Shown: piece after piece, positions 1 to 7,757 of the stretch
How positions within the stretch are numbered: position 1 is the first letter of the stretch
Layout of the letters: every line of letters starts with the position of its first letter
Assembly (NCBI GenBank): GCA_002344895.1
Contig: DDUR01000101.1
Coordinates: 1 to 64,000 of the forward strand
Source: Ignavibacteria bacterium UBA2333
GTDB lineage: Bacteria > Bacteroidota > Ignavibacteria > Kapaibacteriales > Kapaibacteriaceae
Direction of reading: 5' to 3'
Length of the DNA stretch: 64,000 bases
The notes under the pieces: generated by a model
The model's database searches: none
What the model saw: the letters and a program-made list of their open reading frames with translations, nothing else
What the model was told of the DNA's origin: nothing
Position numbers and translations under genes: made by a program

Positions 1-168
1 ACGCACGCTATAGGGTATCTACTCGATCTTTTTCGTCGTGTCGAGGCATAAACGTGATGTAGAAAGAGGTGTTTTAGGGGCTCAGGATGTGCCTGCGGCA
101 TAACACGGCCCTACGCGCTATGGCGTTACAGTAGAAAAGGTGAGATTCTTCCTGATAGCTATCGTCGG
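1..168. other. window-edge intergenic sequence
   Basis: No convincing coding frame, repeat or RNA gene is visible in this stretch. It lies downstream of the leftward transposase gene that ends at 169, so it is probably the 3' flank of that gene. Confidence 0.4.
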
Positions 169-765
169 CTATTCCATACGCTGTCGTCGAATGTCCTGTT
201 CAAGTCGTGCGTGCAGGATTCGTTGTGACATACATTGTTCCAGTACGAGGGCTCGATACTCATCGTGACTTCGTAAGAACGGGAGCTGAAACCCAGAGTG
301 ATGCGGCATCTCGTTTCGTTGTCCGATAAACTCCAGGAAGTTTGACCACTTCCATCTCTCTGGTGCCGTCGCGAGGCCAGCAACGACGGGGTTGGCGTGA
401 ACGTAACGACAGACCTGGTACAGGTATTCATCCGAGTCAACATGTTTATCCTTAAAACGGCCCTCAAAGAGCGTTCCCGAGCGCTTGTACTGCTTGTTAA
501 ACCAGCGGGCATACCGATACTGCAGGCAGCGCATGAACTCTGAGACATTCCCATTTCCCTCGATCGGCTGCAGGACGATATGGAAGTGGTTCGGCATCAA
601 AACGATGGCAATGATGGCCATTCCATGACGAGTGGCTTCTTCGCGTGCAAAGCGCATAAACATCCCGTAGTCACGATCACACAAAAAGATTGCCATCTGT
701 CCTGCGCCACGATTGTAGACATGAAAGATCAGCCCTAGGGCAAAGACTGTTCGACGATAACTCAT
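169..765 (-). CDS. REP-associated tyrosine transposase (RAYT, Y1_Tnp)
   Basis: About 198 residues. It carries the HUH motif of Y1 transposases (MPNHFHIVL) and, further on, a helix with the expected catalytic tyrosine (YLYQVCRYVHANPV). RAYTs are single-strand-specific nucleases that process REP palindromes in the genome and do not usually form classical insertion sequences. The ATG at 765 is chosen because AGGAG lies about 8 nt upstream; the open frame continues to 855 but that part resembles no family member and runs into the first REP palindrome. Palindromes with identical arms lie directly upstream (854-991) and again at 2935-3154, supporting a functional RAYT-REP pair. No terminal inverted repeats of an insertion sequence are visible. 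Confidence 0.88.
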   Translation of the reverse strand: MSYRRTVFALGLIFHVYNRGAGQMAIFLCDRDYGMFMRFAREEATRHGMAIIAIVLMPNHFHIVLQPIEGNGNVSEFMRCLQYRYARWFNKQYKRSGTLFEGRFKDKHVDSDEYLYQVCRYVHANPVVAGLATAPERWKWSNFLEFIGQRNEMPHHSGFQLPFLRSHDEYRALVLEQCMSQRILHARLEQDIRRQRME

Positions 766-853
766 GGTTGTAACTCCTACATGAATGTGAAAGAAGGCAT
801 TCATGTCCATGTGTTTCGACGGGATTGATTCGTGACGTACCGCACACGACACC

Positions 854-991
854 ATTCACCGGGTTACCACTGTTCCCGGTGAATACATGTAAATCCGTCA
901 ACATTCGATTTCACCGGGCAACCACCTTACCTCGTGATTCTTGATTCGTAACCATCTGCCATTCACCGGGCAACCACCTTACCCGGTGAAT
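854..991. repeat. REP palindromes next to the RAYT gene (2 full, 1 degraded)
   Basis: Full copies at 854-884 and 961-991, and a degraded copy at about 908-940. Each full copy is 31 bp: left arm ATTCACCGGG, an 11-bp centre containing ACCAC, and right arm CCCGGTGAAT, the exact reverse complement of the left arm. They sit immediately upstream of the RAYT gene, as in known REP/RAYT systems. Confidence 0.85.
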
Positions 992-1010
992 TCTTGATTC
1001 GGAGTATCCT

Positions 1011-1712
1011 CTACCGAATATTCCTAAGCGCTTCCTTCTTTGTAAGTGCACTGAGTCGCTCAGCATTCTCACCGACAAACGCCCGTACTTCATTTGGATA
1101 GGTTTTTGAACACTCACGCAGTGCCCAACCACTCGCCTTTTGGATGAAGAACTCAGCTTCATCGGCCGTTAGTAGAACCAACGAAAACAATAGTTGGATA
1201 TCAATTTTTCTTCCTTCGTGCAGCTGGGCTAGTATCGCAGACCGTCGAATCCATAATTCTGTATCCCTAATCCAGTTATTCAGAATCTTCCTTCGCGCCT
1301 TTTGCCCCTTTTCCCGCAGAATCCTAGCAATGATACGTGATGACAGAAAGTCGACAGTGTCCCACCACGAGTTTGTTCGTATAAGTTGTTCGATGTGATC
1401 AAGTACGTCATCGGTTGGCGGCAAGAGATGATGTAGCGAGACCTTTGTTGAACAATCCAGAAGTAGATCAACGGCACAAAGATGGAACTCACGTTCTGGT
1501 TGGGAATAGAGTCTCATGGACGTTGATAAAACGTCAGACGGGAAACCACACTCATGTATGGTCTCCCGTTGAATCTGTCTACGAAGTGGAGCAGCAATAC
1601 CAAAGAACACAAACTTGTGGCGCATATAAGCGGCCATTTCTTGTGCTTTGGAAGGATTCCGTACGCTTATGAAGCGCTTGCGGAGCTCTTCAACAAAGTC
1701 ATGCTGTGACAC
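1011..1712 (-). CDS. AlkD-like DNA alkylation repair protein
   Basis: HEAT-like helical-repeat protein resembling AlkD/AlkC DNA glycosylases, which remove alkylated bases from DNA. The N-terminal MAAYMRHKFVFFGIAAPLRR segment and a region around WWDTVDFLSSRII match the family. The open frame extends upstream to 1835, but those 41 residues lie inside the aminotransferase gene. A GTG at 1712, overlapping the aminotransferase stop by 14 nt, gives 233 residues, the usual family length. The start is therefore inferred and no strong ribosome binding site decides it. Likely co-transcribed with the aminotransferase upstream. Confidence 0.75.
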   Translation of the reverse strand: MSQHDFVEELRKRFISVRNPSKAQEMAAYMRHKFVFFGIAAPLRRQIQRETIHECGFPSDVLSTSMRLYSQPEREFHLCAVDLLLDCSTKVSLHHLLPPTDDVLDHIEQLIRTNSWWDTVDFLSSRIIARILREKGQKARRKILNNWIRDTELWIRRSAILAQLHEGRKIDIQLLFSLVLLTADEAEFFIQKASGWALRECSKTYPNEVRAFVGENAERLSALTKKEALRNIR

Positions 1713-2880
1713 GTTTCTCGACGGCTTCCCGTACGCGTTTGAGGGCTTCTTCAATGTTCTCAATCGAGTTGGCGTATGAGAATCGAATAAATCCTTCGCC
1801 ATGTGCTCCGAATGCAGTGCCTGACAAACATGCAACTCCTGCTTCGTAGAGTAGGAAGTCTGCAGCTTCTTGCGAGGTCATGCCTGTACCGGTAATGTTC
1901 GGGAAGACGTAGAAAGCGCCGTGAGGCTTGTGACAACGGAACCCTGGAATGTCGTTGAGACCCGCGACAATTACATCTCTCCGACGTTCAAACTCCTTGA
2001 GGAAGGTGTTCACCGCAGGCAGTGTACGGTCACTCAATGCTTCTATTCCAGCAATCTGCGAGAATGAACTCGTACACGATGTGCAATTCGTTTGAAGTTT
2101 TGCGACGATCTTGGCCATTTCTTTTGGAAACATGCCGTAACCAAGCCGCCATCCGGTCATGGCGAATGTCTTCGAGAATCCATCAAGAATAATTGTGCGC
2201 TCTTGCATACCATCAAACTTTGAAATCGAGGTATGTTTAAAGTCGCCATACGTCACTTGCGAGTAGATCTCATCACTCAGCACGATAAGATTATGCTTCA
2301 CGGCGAGTTCGGCGATTTGCCGGAGATCGTCTTCTGTAAGAATTCCGCCAGTTGGATTCTGTGGTGTGTTGAGAATCACCATTCTTGTTTTTGGCGTGAT
2401 TCGTGCTTCGAGGTCGGCTACATCAAAACGGAACTCTTTCTCTTCACGTAATGGCAGAGGTACCGGCTTAGCTTTGAGAAAATTGATAACCGACTCATAA
2501 ATCGGGAATCCAGGATTCGGATAAATAACCTCATCACCTTCGTCGATGCAGGCCATCATGCCGAAGAACATAATCGGTTTAGCACCAGGTGTAATCACGA
2601 CATTATCAGCGTCCCACATAGAGTAGCCGCGCGTTTTATTCACGTAGTCAGCAACGGCTTGCCGTGCCTCAGGTAGACCAGCGGCAGGACCATAGTGAGT
2701 AAATCCCCTATCAAGCGCGTCCTTAGCTGCTTGGATGATGTTGGCCGGAGTATCAAAGTCCGGCTCACCAATTTCAAGATGGACAATATTTCGTCCTTGG
2801 GCTTCAAGCGCGCGGGCTTTCACAAGTACTTCGAAGGCCGTTTCCGTGCCAAGGCGTGCGATACGTTCTGCTACGTGCAT
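1699..2880 (-). CDS. class I/II PLP-dependent aminotransferase (aspartate/alanine type)
   Basis: 393 residues from the ATG at 2880. This is a fold-type I PLP enzyme: the Schiff-base lysine lies in GFSKTFAMTGWRLGY, the substrate-carboxylate arginine region in GFIRFSYA, and the cofactor Asp in LSDEIYSQ. The family transfers amino groups between amino acids and 2-oxoacids; the exact substrate cannot be read from the sequence. A longer frame starts at 2940 but that start lies inside a REP palindrome, so ATG 2880 (MHVAERIARLG) is preferred. Its 3' end overlaps the AlkD-like gene. Confidence 0.85.
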   Translation of the reverse strand: MHVAERIARLGTETAFEVLVKARALEAQGRNIVHLEIGEPDFDTPANIIQAAKDALDRGFTHYGPAAGLPEARQAVADYVNKTRGYSMWDADNVVITPGAKPIMFFGMMACIDEGDEVIYPNPGFPIYESVINFLKAKPVPLPLREEKEFRFDVADLEARITPKTRMVILNTPQNPTGGILTEDDLRQIAELAVKHNLIVLSDEIYSQVTYGDFKHTSISKFDGMQERTIILDGFSKTFAMTGWRLGYGMFPKEMAKIVAKLQTNCTSCTSSFSQIAGIEALSDRTLPAVNTFLKEFERRRDVIVAGLNDIPGFRCHKPHGAFYVFPNITGTGMTSQEAADFLLYEAGVACLSGTAFGAHGEGFIRFSYANSIENIEEALKRVREAVEKRVTA

Positions 2881-2934
2881 ATCAATCGGGTTTTGTGGTG
2901 GTTGAGGTTCTGCGAAGATACGCTGTATGGCCAG

Positions 2935-3154
2935 ATTCACCGGGGAACCACGTTACCCGGTGAATTCGTCGCCGGTATCATTCACCGGGGAACCACGTTA
3001 CCCGGTGAATCTGATCGCGTTGAATACTTCGTCTGATCCATTCACCGGGGAACCACGTTACCCGGTGAATCTGATGCGGCGTTACCCGGTGAATCGAATG
3101 TCGCCAAATACATCGCCGGTACCATTCACCGGGGAACCACGTTACCCGGTGAAT
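2935..3154. repeat. REP cluster (4 full copies, 1 half copy)
   Basis: Full 31-bp palindromes at 2935-2965, 2980-3010, 3040-3070 and 3124-3154, and a half copy (right arm) at 3080-3094. Arms are ATTCACCGGG and CCCGGTGAAT with centre GAACCACGTTA. Spacing between copies is irregular (14, 29, 53 bp), unlike a CRISPR. The cluster fills the space between the aminotransferase start and the tsaE stop. It matches the copies beside the RAYT gene 2 kb away. Confidence 0.9.
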
Positions 3155-3177
3155 ATGATGGGTGAATCCTTCACACC

Positions 3178-3660
3178 CTACAACCGCTCAACCCCCATCG
3201 GACTGACATACCGCTCAATCGTGATAGTCCGCGCTGTGTCATCCTCTGGATCCGGTAAGAGGCGCACTATGTGTGTGCCCGACGGCAAGAGGTGTAAGGC
3301 CTTCTCAGGCCACTCAACGAACTTGATTGCATCATGCGCAAAGACACAGTCGTCAAAGCCCGTTTCTGCAAGCTCCTCCGGCGTCTCTATACGATAGAGG
3401 TCAACGTGGTAGAGTTTGACGGTGTCGCCGTCATCCGTGATGCCACGGTATTGATTGATGATCGTGAAGGTCGGACTCGTGACGAGTTCCTCGACGGAGA
3501 AGTAACGACAGATGCCCTTGACGAACTCCGTCTTCCCGGCACCCAGATCTCCAAATAGCGCTACGACGTCGCCGACGCGTAACGTCGACGCAAAGCGCTC
3601 GCCAAGATCTATCGTTTCTTCTTCACTTAATGACCGAAGGGTCTCAACCTCCATGTCCAT
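3178..3660 (-). CDS. tsaE: tRNA t6A biosynthesis ATPase TsaE
   Basis: 160 residues from the ATG at 3660 (a second ATG at 3654 is equally possible). TsaE is the ATPase partner of TsaB/TsaD in making N6-threonylcarbamoyladenosine at position 37 of ANN-decoding tRNAs. Walker A is FGDLGAGKTEFVKG, followed by TSPTFTIINQY and HVDLYRIE, both characteristic of TsaE, and a C-terminal EWPEK. The upstream open frame to 3873 has no family resemblance and overlaps porX. It starts 32 bp after the porX stop and is probably in the same transcript. Confidence 0.93.
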   Translation of the reverse strand: MDMEVETLRSLSEEETIDLGERFASTLRVGDVVALFGDLGAGKTEFVKGICRYFSVEELVTSPTFTIINQYRGITDDGDTVKLYHVDLYRIETPEELAETGFDDCVFAHDAIKFVEWPEKALHLLPSGTHIVRLLPDPEDDTARTITIERYVSPMGVERL

Positions 3661-3692
3661 CTTCCGGTGGTGTAAAAACGCGCAACGGGCCC

Positions 3693-5264
3693 TTAGGCCC
3701 GCGGCTCCAAAATTACCACCGGAAGGATCATTTCCTCCATCGATATTCCACCATGCTGGAAACTGTCCCGATACTTCGAGAGATAATGGTGGTAATCCGT
3801 CGGATACACAAAATATCGGTCCTCCTTCGCGATCGCTACGGTCGTCGTGACCCCACCCGCCGGTATGCGCCAAGATTCTGGATCCGTGACCAAAATGGCC
3901 TCACTCCGCTCGGCCTTGATGTTGCGGCCAATTTTGTACCGGAGGTTCGTCGTCGTTTCACGGTCGCCCACAACCTTCGTTCCGCGTAAACAGCGGACAC
4001 TTCCATGGTCCGTCGTGATAACAATCTGGACGTCCTTGACGGTCGAAAGGGCCTTCAGGATTCCGTAAAAGCTGCTATGCTGGAACCACGATGATGTCAG
4101 CGTACGATACGCCGATTCGTCCGGTGCTATCTCCTTGAGGATGGGATAGTCCGACCTCGAATGCGCAATCATGTCTACTGCGTTGATGACAATGGCCGTT
4201 AACTGCGACTTTGCATATCGCATAATGTCGGCCTCAATGCGCTTTCCAAACTCGGTGTCGATGATCTTGATGTATTGAAGGTCGTTACGCAGTTTCACAC
4301 GTCGACGCTGCAACAGGAGATTCAAAAACTCTTTTTCGTTACGATTTAACGTGTGTTCGTCCTTACCTCGCTCGTCAATCGTAAACTGCGGATAGTGTTT
4401 GTTGATCTCCGTTGGATACAATCCCGCAAAGATGGAATTTCGCGCATACGGCGTCGCCGTCGGGAGGATCGAACAGTAATAGTCACGCTGAATGGAATAC
4501 ATCGGTCGGATAAACTCTTCCATTACGAGCCATTGATCCAGTCGCATACAGTCTACGACGATAAAGAAGGTCGGCCGACCGTTCTGTAATCGCGGTATAA
4601 CGTAGGTATCTGCGATATGGGGCGAAAGAAGGGGCATGTCCTCTTCCCGCTTTCCACGATCACCTAACCAGTCGACATATTCATTTTCGATAAACTTGCT
4701 GAATGCAGCATTACACTCACGGAACTGATCCCGAAGTGATTGCTCCAATCCAACGTCCGGATGTTTGTCAAGGTCGAGCGCACTGTTCACAAGGCGCAGG
4801 TAGACGTCTAACCACTCTGACCACGACATTCGATCCATAAGACGACGTGAAATCGATGAGTAGTCCTGATGGAACTTCTGTGTGACCTTTTCCTCGGTGA
4901 TACGTCGTGTATCAAGGAATTTTTTGCACGCTGCGATGATCTGAGCAGGATTGACCGGCTTTGTCAGATAGTCATCGATCTTCCGACCGATGGCCTCCTC
5001 CATGACCGATTCTTGTTCGTTTTTTGTGACCATTACTACGGGTACAGACTTGTCAATGTCTTTGAGCACCGATAGTGTCTCTAAGCCCGATATGCCCACC
5101 ATGGTCTCATCGAGAAAGATGAGGTCGTACCGATTGTGCTGTGCAAGCTCAATGGCGTCCTCGCCGTTTGTAGCCGTAGAGACGTTGTATCCACGCTGTT
5201 CGAGCAGCATGACGTGCGGCCGCAGGAGTTCAATCTCGTCGTCTACCCAGAGGATTCGATTCAT
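3693..5264 (-). CDS. porX: PorX: response regulator with PglZ effector domain
   Basis: 523 residues. Residues 1-120 form a receiver domain (WVDDE acidic pair, phosphoacceptor D52 in LIFLDETM, T80 and K102 of DYLTKP). The remainder is a PglZ/alkaline-phosphatase-fold domain with metal-site segments FFIVVDCMRLDQW and TTDHGSVRC. PorX pairs with the histidine kinase PorY and regulates the type IX secretion system in Bacteroidota; the PglZ domain of PorX proteins is a reported zinc-dependent phosphodiesterase. The ATG at 5264 is chosen because the receiver starts immediately there. The exported peptidase at 26855 with a type IX-like tail is consistent with an active system. Confidence 0.92.
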   Translation of the reverse strand: MNRILWVDDEIELLRPHVMLLEQRGYNVSTATNGEDAIELAQHNRYDLIFLDETMVGISGLETLSVLKDIDKSVPVVMVTKNEQESVMEEAIGRKIDDYLTKPVNPAQIIAACKKFLDTRRITEEKVTQKFHQDYSSISRRLMDRMSWSEWLDVYLRLVNSALDLDKHPDVGLEQSLRDQFRECNAAFSKFIENEYVDWLGDRGKREEDMPLLSPHIADTYVIPRLQNGRPTFFIVVDCMRLDQWLVMEEFIRPMYSIQRDYYCSILPTATPYARNSIFAGLYPTEINKHYPQFTIDERGKDEHTLNRNEKEFLNLLLQRRRVKLRNDLQYIKIIDTEFGKRIEADIMRYAKSQLTAIVINAVDMIAHSRSDYPILKEIAPDESAYRTLTSSWFQHSSFYGILKALSTVKDVQIVITTDHGSVRCLRGTKVVGDRETTTNLRYKIGRNIKAERSEAILVTDPESWRIPAGGVTTTVAIAKEDRYFVYPTDYHHYLSKYRDSFQHGGISMEEMILPVVILEPRA

Positions 5265-5334
5265 GATGGCTATGGTTGGTGGCAGTGCAGAATAGGTGAT
5301 GTCGCAGAGTCCTACGACGTCCAAGACACACTCT

Positions 5335-5787
5335 TCAGTGTTCCGAGGGTGTAGGCAGAATTACCGCCATTGTTGTTGTAGCACGTGCGATATGTGTTTC
5401 GGTTCCGTCGTCGTCTACCGTAAACACGTCTGCTTCACAAAAGTGAAATGCTCGTCCTGGCTTCACGACACGCCCCTTGGCGCGTAAACGCCGCCCCCTA
5501 CCCTTTCGGAAATAGGAGACTTTTATTTCTGCTGTGACGGTATGCTCATGCGGTCCAACGAGAGTAAAGCCGGCAAAACCCGCAGCTACGTCGGCTATTG
5601 TGGCCGTTACTCCTCCATGCACGAGTCCTATCTGCTGCTGATGGATGGTGTCGAGGTCGATTTCTGCCTCTACGTATCCGGCTTCAATCACGGTGAGTCG
5701 ACATCCAATGTGCCGCATAAAATGCTGACGCTCGAGATGTGCCAGAATGGTTTCGCGAAATGTCGGGTTTTGTACGGTGAAGTCCAT
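5335..5787 (-). CDS. PaaI-type hotdog thioesterase
   Basis: 150 residues with the hotdog-fold signature of the PaaI/YdiI group (IGLVHGGVTATIADVAAGFAG, with the HGG turn). Such enzymes hydrolyse acyl-CoA thioesters, often phenylacetyl- or medium-chain CoA; the substrate is not evident. It lies upstream of porX on the same strand and divergent from the oxygenase gene at 5903, with 115 bp between the two starts for both promoters. Confidence 0.82.
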   Translation of the reverse strand: MDFTVQNPTFRETILAHLERQHFMRHIGCRLTVIEAGYVEAEIDLDTIHQQQIGLVHGGVTATIADVAAGFAGFTLVGPHEHTVTAEIKVSYFRKGRGRRLRAKGRVVKPGRAFHFCEADVFTVDDDGTETHIARATTTMAVILPTPSEH

Positions 5788-5902
5788 TCGGCGAAGATAT
5801 CACCTATATTCGATGACCGGATTGCAGTCCGGTAGACAGGTTCTAGGGGTTTCACCATGATCTCGGTAATCGTGGTGATGGTACGGGGAGACAGGAGGCC
5901 AG

Positions 5903-7081
5903 ATGACGACAGAATGGTGGACGTCGCTACGCCGACGTGTAGACGTACGTTCTGTTCACGCCATGGAGGACATCTTTGGTGAGAACGGAGATCGTAGTCG
6001 TATTCAGTATTTGCGTGATCTTGACGCACTAGATCAGGCATCATGTGAGTCTGCTCTTGCTGAGTTGCCTCCTGGTGCACAAGCACTCGTGCGCGATACA
6101 CAGCTGCCTCCCTTTCTTGCCAACATGCCTGGCTTGGCCGAGGCACAAGAACGTGCATGCCGACATTTTGGCGAGAACTCGTTTCCGTTTATTGTCGTCT
6201 TAATGTGCAAATCTCTTCCTGAATGTTATGCAGGTGCACGAGGTGCGAAGGTTCTTGCACGCACTGGTGTTCTTGGTGGACCTCAGCGGAAACACTCTGG
6301 AGCCGACGATACGATGGTCCGCCGTGTTATGGAAACGTCCGTCTTTGTCCAGAACGTGATGAATTGGGATTTGTGGTCAGCTCCTCATCAACCAGCTATC
6401 CGAACAATCCAGAAGATTCGGCTGTTTCATGCCGGTATTCGTGTTATGATTGAACGACATGGTCAACGTGATGGCCAACCATGGGACTATGAGGGTGATG
6501 GTGATCCGATCAACATGCAGGATACCGTCGCAACACTTCTTGCATTCTCCCTTCAGTCAATTCGTGGAGCACGGAAACTAGGTTATCGAATATCTGAACA
6601 GACTGAGCGAGATATTCTCCTGCATTGGATTGTGATTGGACATCACCTCGGACTCGATGAAGATGTTTTACGAGAAGCTCACAAGGATCCGTATGGCATG
6701 TGGGAGCATGTCTGCCAGGGTGAGTTTGTTTGGTCCGAGTCAGGAGACACGCTGACAACATCCCTTCGCACGTTCCTGCGCGACCATGTCTTTATCCTGA
6801 AGCGACGTCGATACGTACCTCTTATGCTCATGAAACGACTGATGGACCCGCGGGCAATTCGAGCTCTACGTCTTGATCATAATGCTGCCGATGGCGGTGC
6901 ATTATATCGTGTGTTGTTCGCCATTGCGCACGGACTTCATGGTGTACTGATGGTTGTTCCCATCGTCGGCCCATGGCTCACCCGATGGCTGGGTAAGGAA
7001 CTCATGACGTTTACAACGCATGAATGGGCTGGTGATAATCCCGAACGTATCACTCTTGAAAACGAACTTCGGTCTGTCTGA
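5903..7081 (+). CDS. oxygenase MpaB family protein (DUF2236)
   Basis: 392 residues. Matches the MpaB/latex-clearing-protein family: PFIVVLMCKSLPECYAGARGAKVLARTG, then RLFHAGIR with the conserved histidine proposed to bind haem b, then QDTVATLLAFSL. The family includes oxygenases that cleave rubber or modify secondary metabolites; the substrate here is unknown. An AGGAGG ribosome binding site sits just before the ATG at 5903. First gene of a rightward operon reaching to 15394. Confidence 0.82.
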   Translation: MTTEWWTSLRRRVDVRSVHAMEDIFGENGDRSRIQYLRDLDALDQASCESALAELPPGAQALVRDTQLPPFLANMPGLAEAQERACRHFGENSFPFIVVLMCKSLPECYAGARGAKVLARTGVLGGPQRKHSGADDTMVRRVMETSVFVQNVMNWDLWSAPHQPAIRTIQKIRLFHAGIRVMIERHGQRDGQPWDYEGDGDPINMQDTVATLLAFSLQSIRGARKLGYRISEQTERDILLHWIVIGHHLGLDEDVLREAHKDPYGMWEHVCQGEFVWSESGDTLTTSLRTFLRDHVFILKRRRYVPLMLMKRLMDPRAIRALRLDHNAADGGALYRVLFAIAHGLHGVLMVVPIVGPWLTRWLGKELMTFTTHEWAGDNPERITLENELRSV

Positions 7082-7091
7082 CGCCACTGCC

Positions 7092-7757
7092 ATGGACCTC
7101 CTCAATACCGTCGACTGCACAATTCCTGAACTGGCATTGTTCGGAACAGGCTGTTTCCTCTGGGTTATAGCCTACGGAATCTTGATCCGTAACATCATTG
7201 TCTACCGTCGAATTGAAATGCCAACAGTAGCCGGCTGTGGCAACTTCGCATGGGAGATTATGTATTCTTGGTTTATTATCACCGACATGGGTTCGCTCAT
7301 GTTGTGGGGATATCGAGCGTGGTTCTTTCTCGACATCTTTATCTGGTCCATGCTGCTTCGATATGGTAAGGAGGACACGTTTCTTCCGCCGTTTCGGAAG
7401 TACTTTATACCATACAGTATTGTGCTCACTGCTGTGTGGGCAGCGGCTTTCTGGTTTATGAAACAAGCAGGATACGAGACGTCCATCGGTGCAATCAGCG
7501 CTTATTTACTCAATACCGTTATCAGCGTACTCTACGTCGTGAACTTTTATCGTGTCCGCGATCGCGAACATTACTCTATAACAATTGCCTGGTTAAAGTT
7601 CCTTGGTACGGGGCTCATCAGCGTTTTTATGTTTATCCACTATCCTGATAATCACTTCCTACAGCTTTTTGCGGTGATCATCACTGCCTTTGATGTGTGG
7701 TATGTGGGCTTACTCCACGCACACCGCCGACATGTTGTGATTGCCTACGAAGGATGA
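7092..7757 (+). CDS. polytopic membrane protein, unknown family
   Basis: 221 residues from the ATG at 7092, 8 bp after the oxygenase stop region. About six hydrophobic helices are visible (ALFGTGCFLWVIAYGILI, YSWFIITDMGSLMLW, FIWSMLL, IVLTAVWAAAFWFM, LLNTVISVLYVV, LLQLFAVIITAFDVWYVGLL-like region). I do not recognise the family. It ends in an ATGA overlap with the kinase-cyclase gene, so the two are probably translated in step. Confidence 0.75.
   Translation: MDLLNTVDCTIPELALFGTGCFLWVIAYGILIRNIIVYRRIEMPTVAGCGNFAWEIMYSWFIITDMGSLMLWGYRAWFFLDIFIWSMLLRYGKEDTFLPPFRKYFIPYSIVLTAVWAAAFWFMKQAGYETSIGAISAYLLNTVISVLYVVNFYRVRDREHYSITIAWLKFLGTGLISVFMFIHYPDNHFLQLFAVIITAFDVWYVGLLHAHRRHVVIAYEG

Noticed and set aside
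2935..3154. Repeat cluster that could be mistaken for a CRISPR array
   Set aside because: Units are perfect palindromes with irregular gaps of 14, 29 and 53 bp, no cas genes are near, and the same unit lies beside the RAYT gene.
2927..3397. Plus-strand open frame of 156 codons
   Set aside because: Its first half is translated REP palindromes and its second half is the reverse of tsaE.
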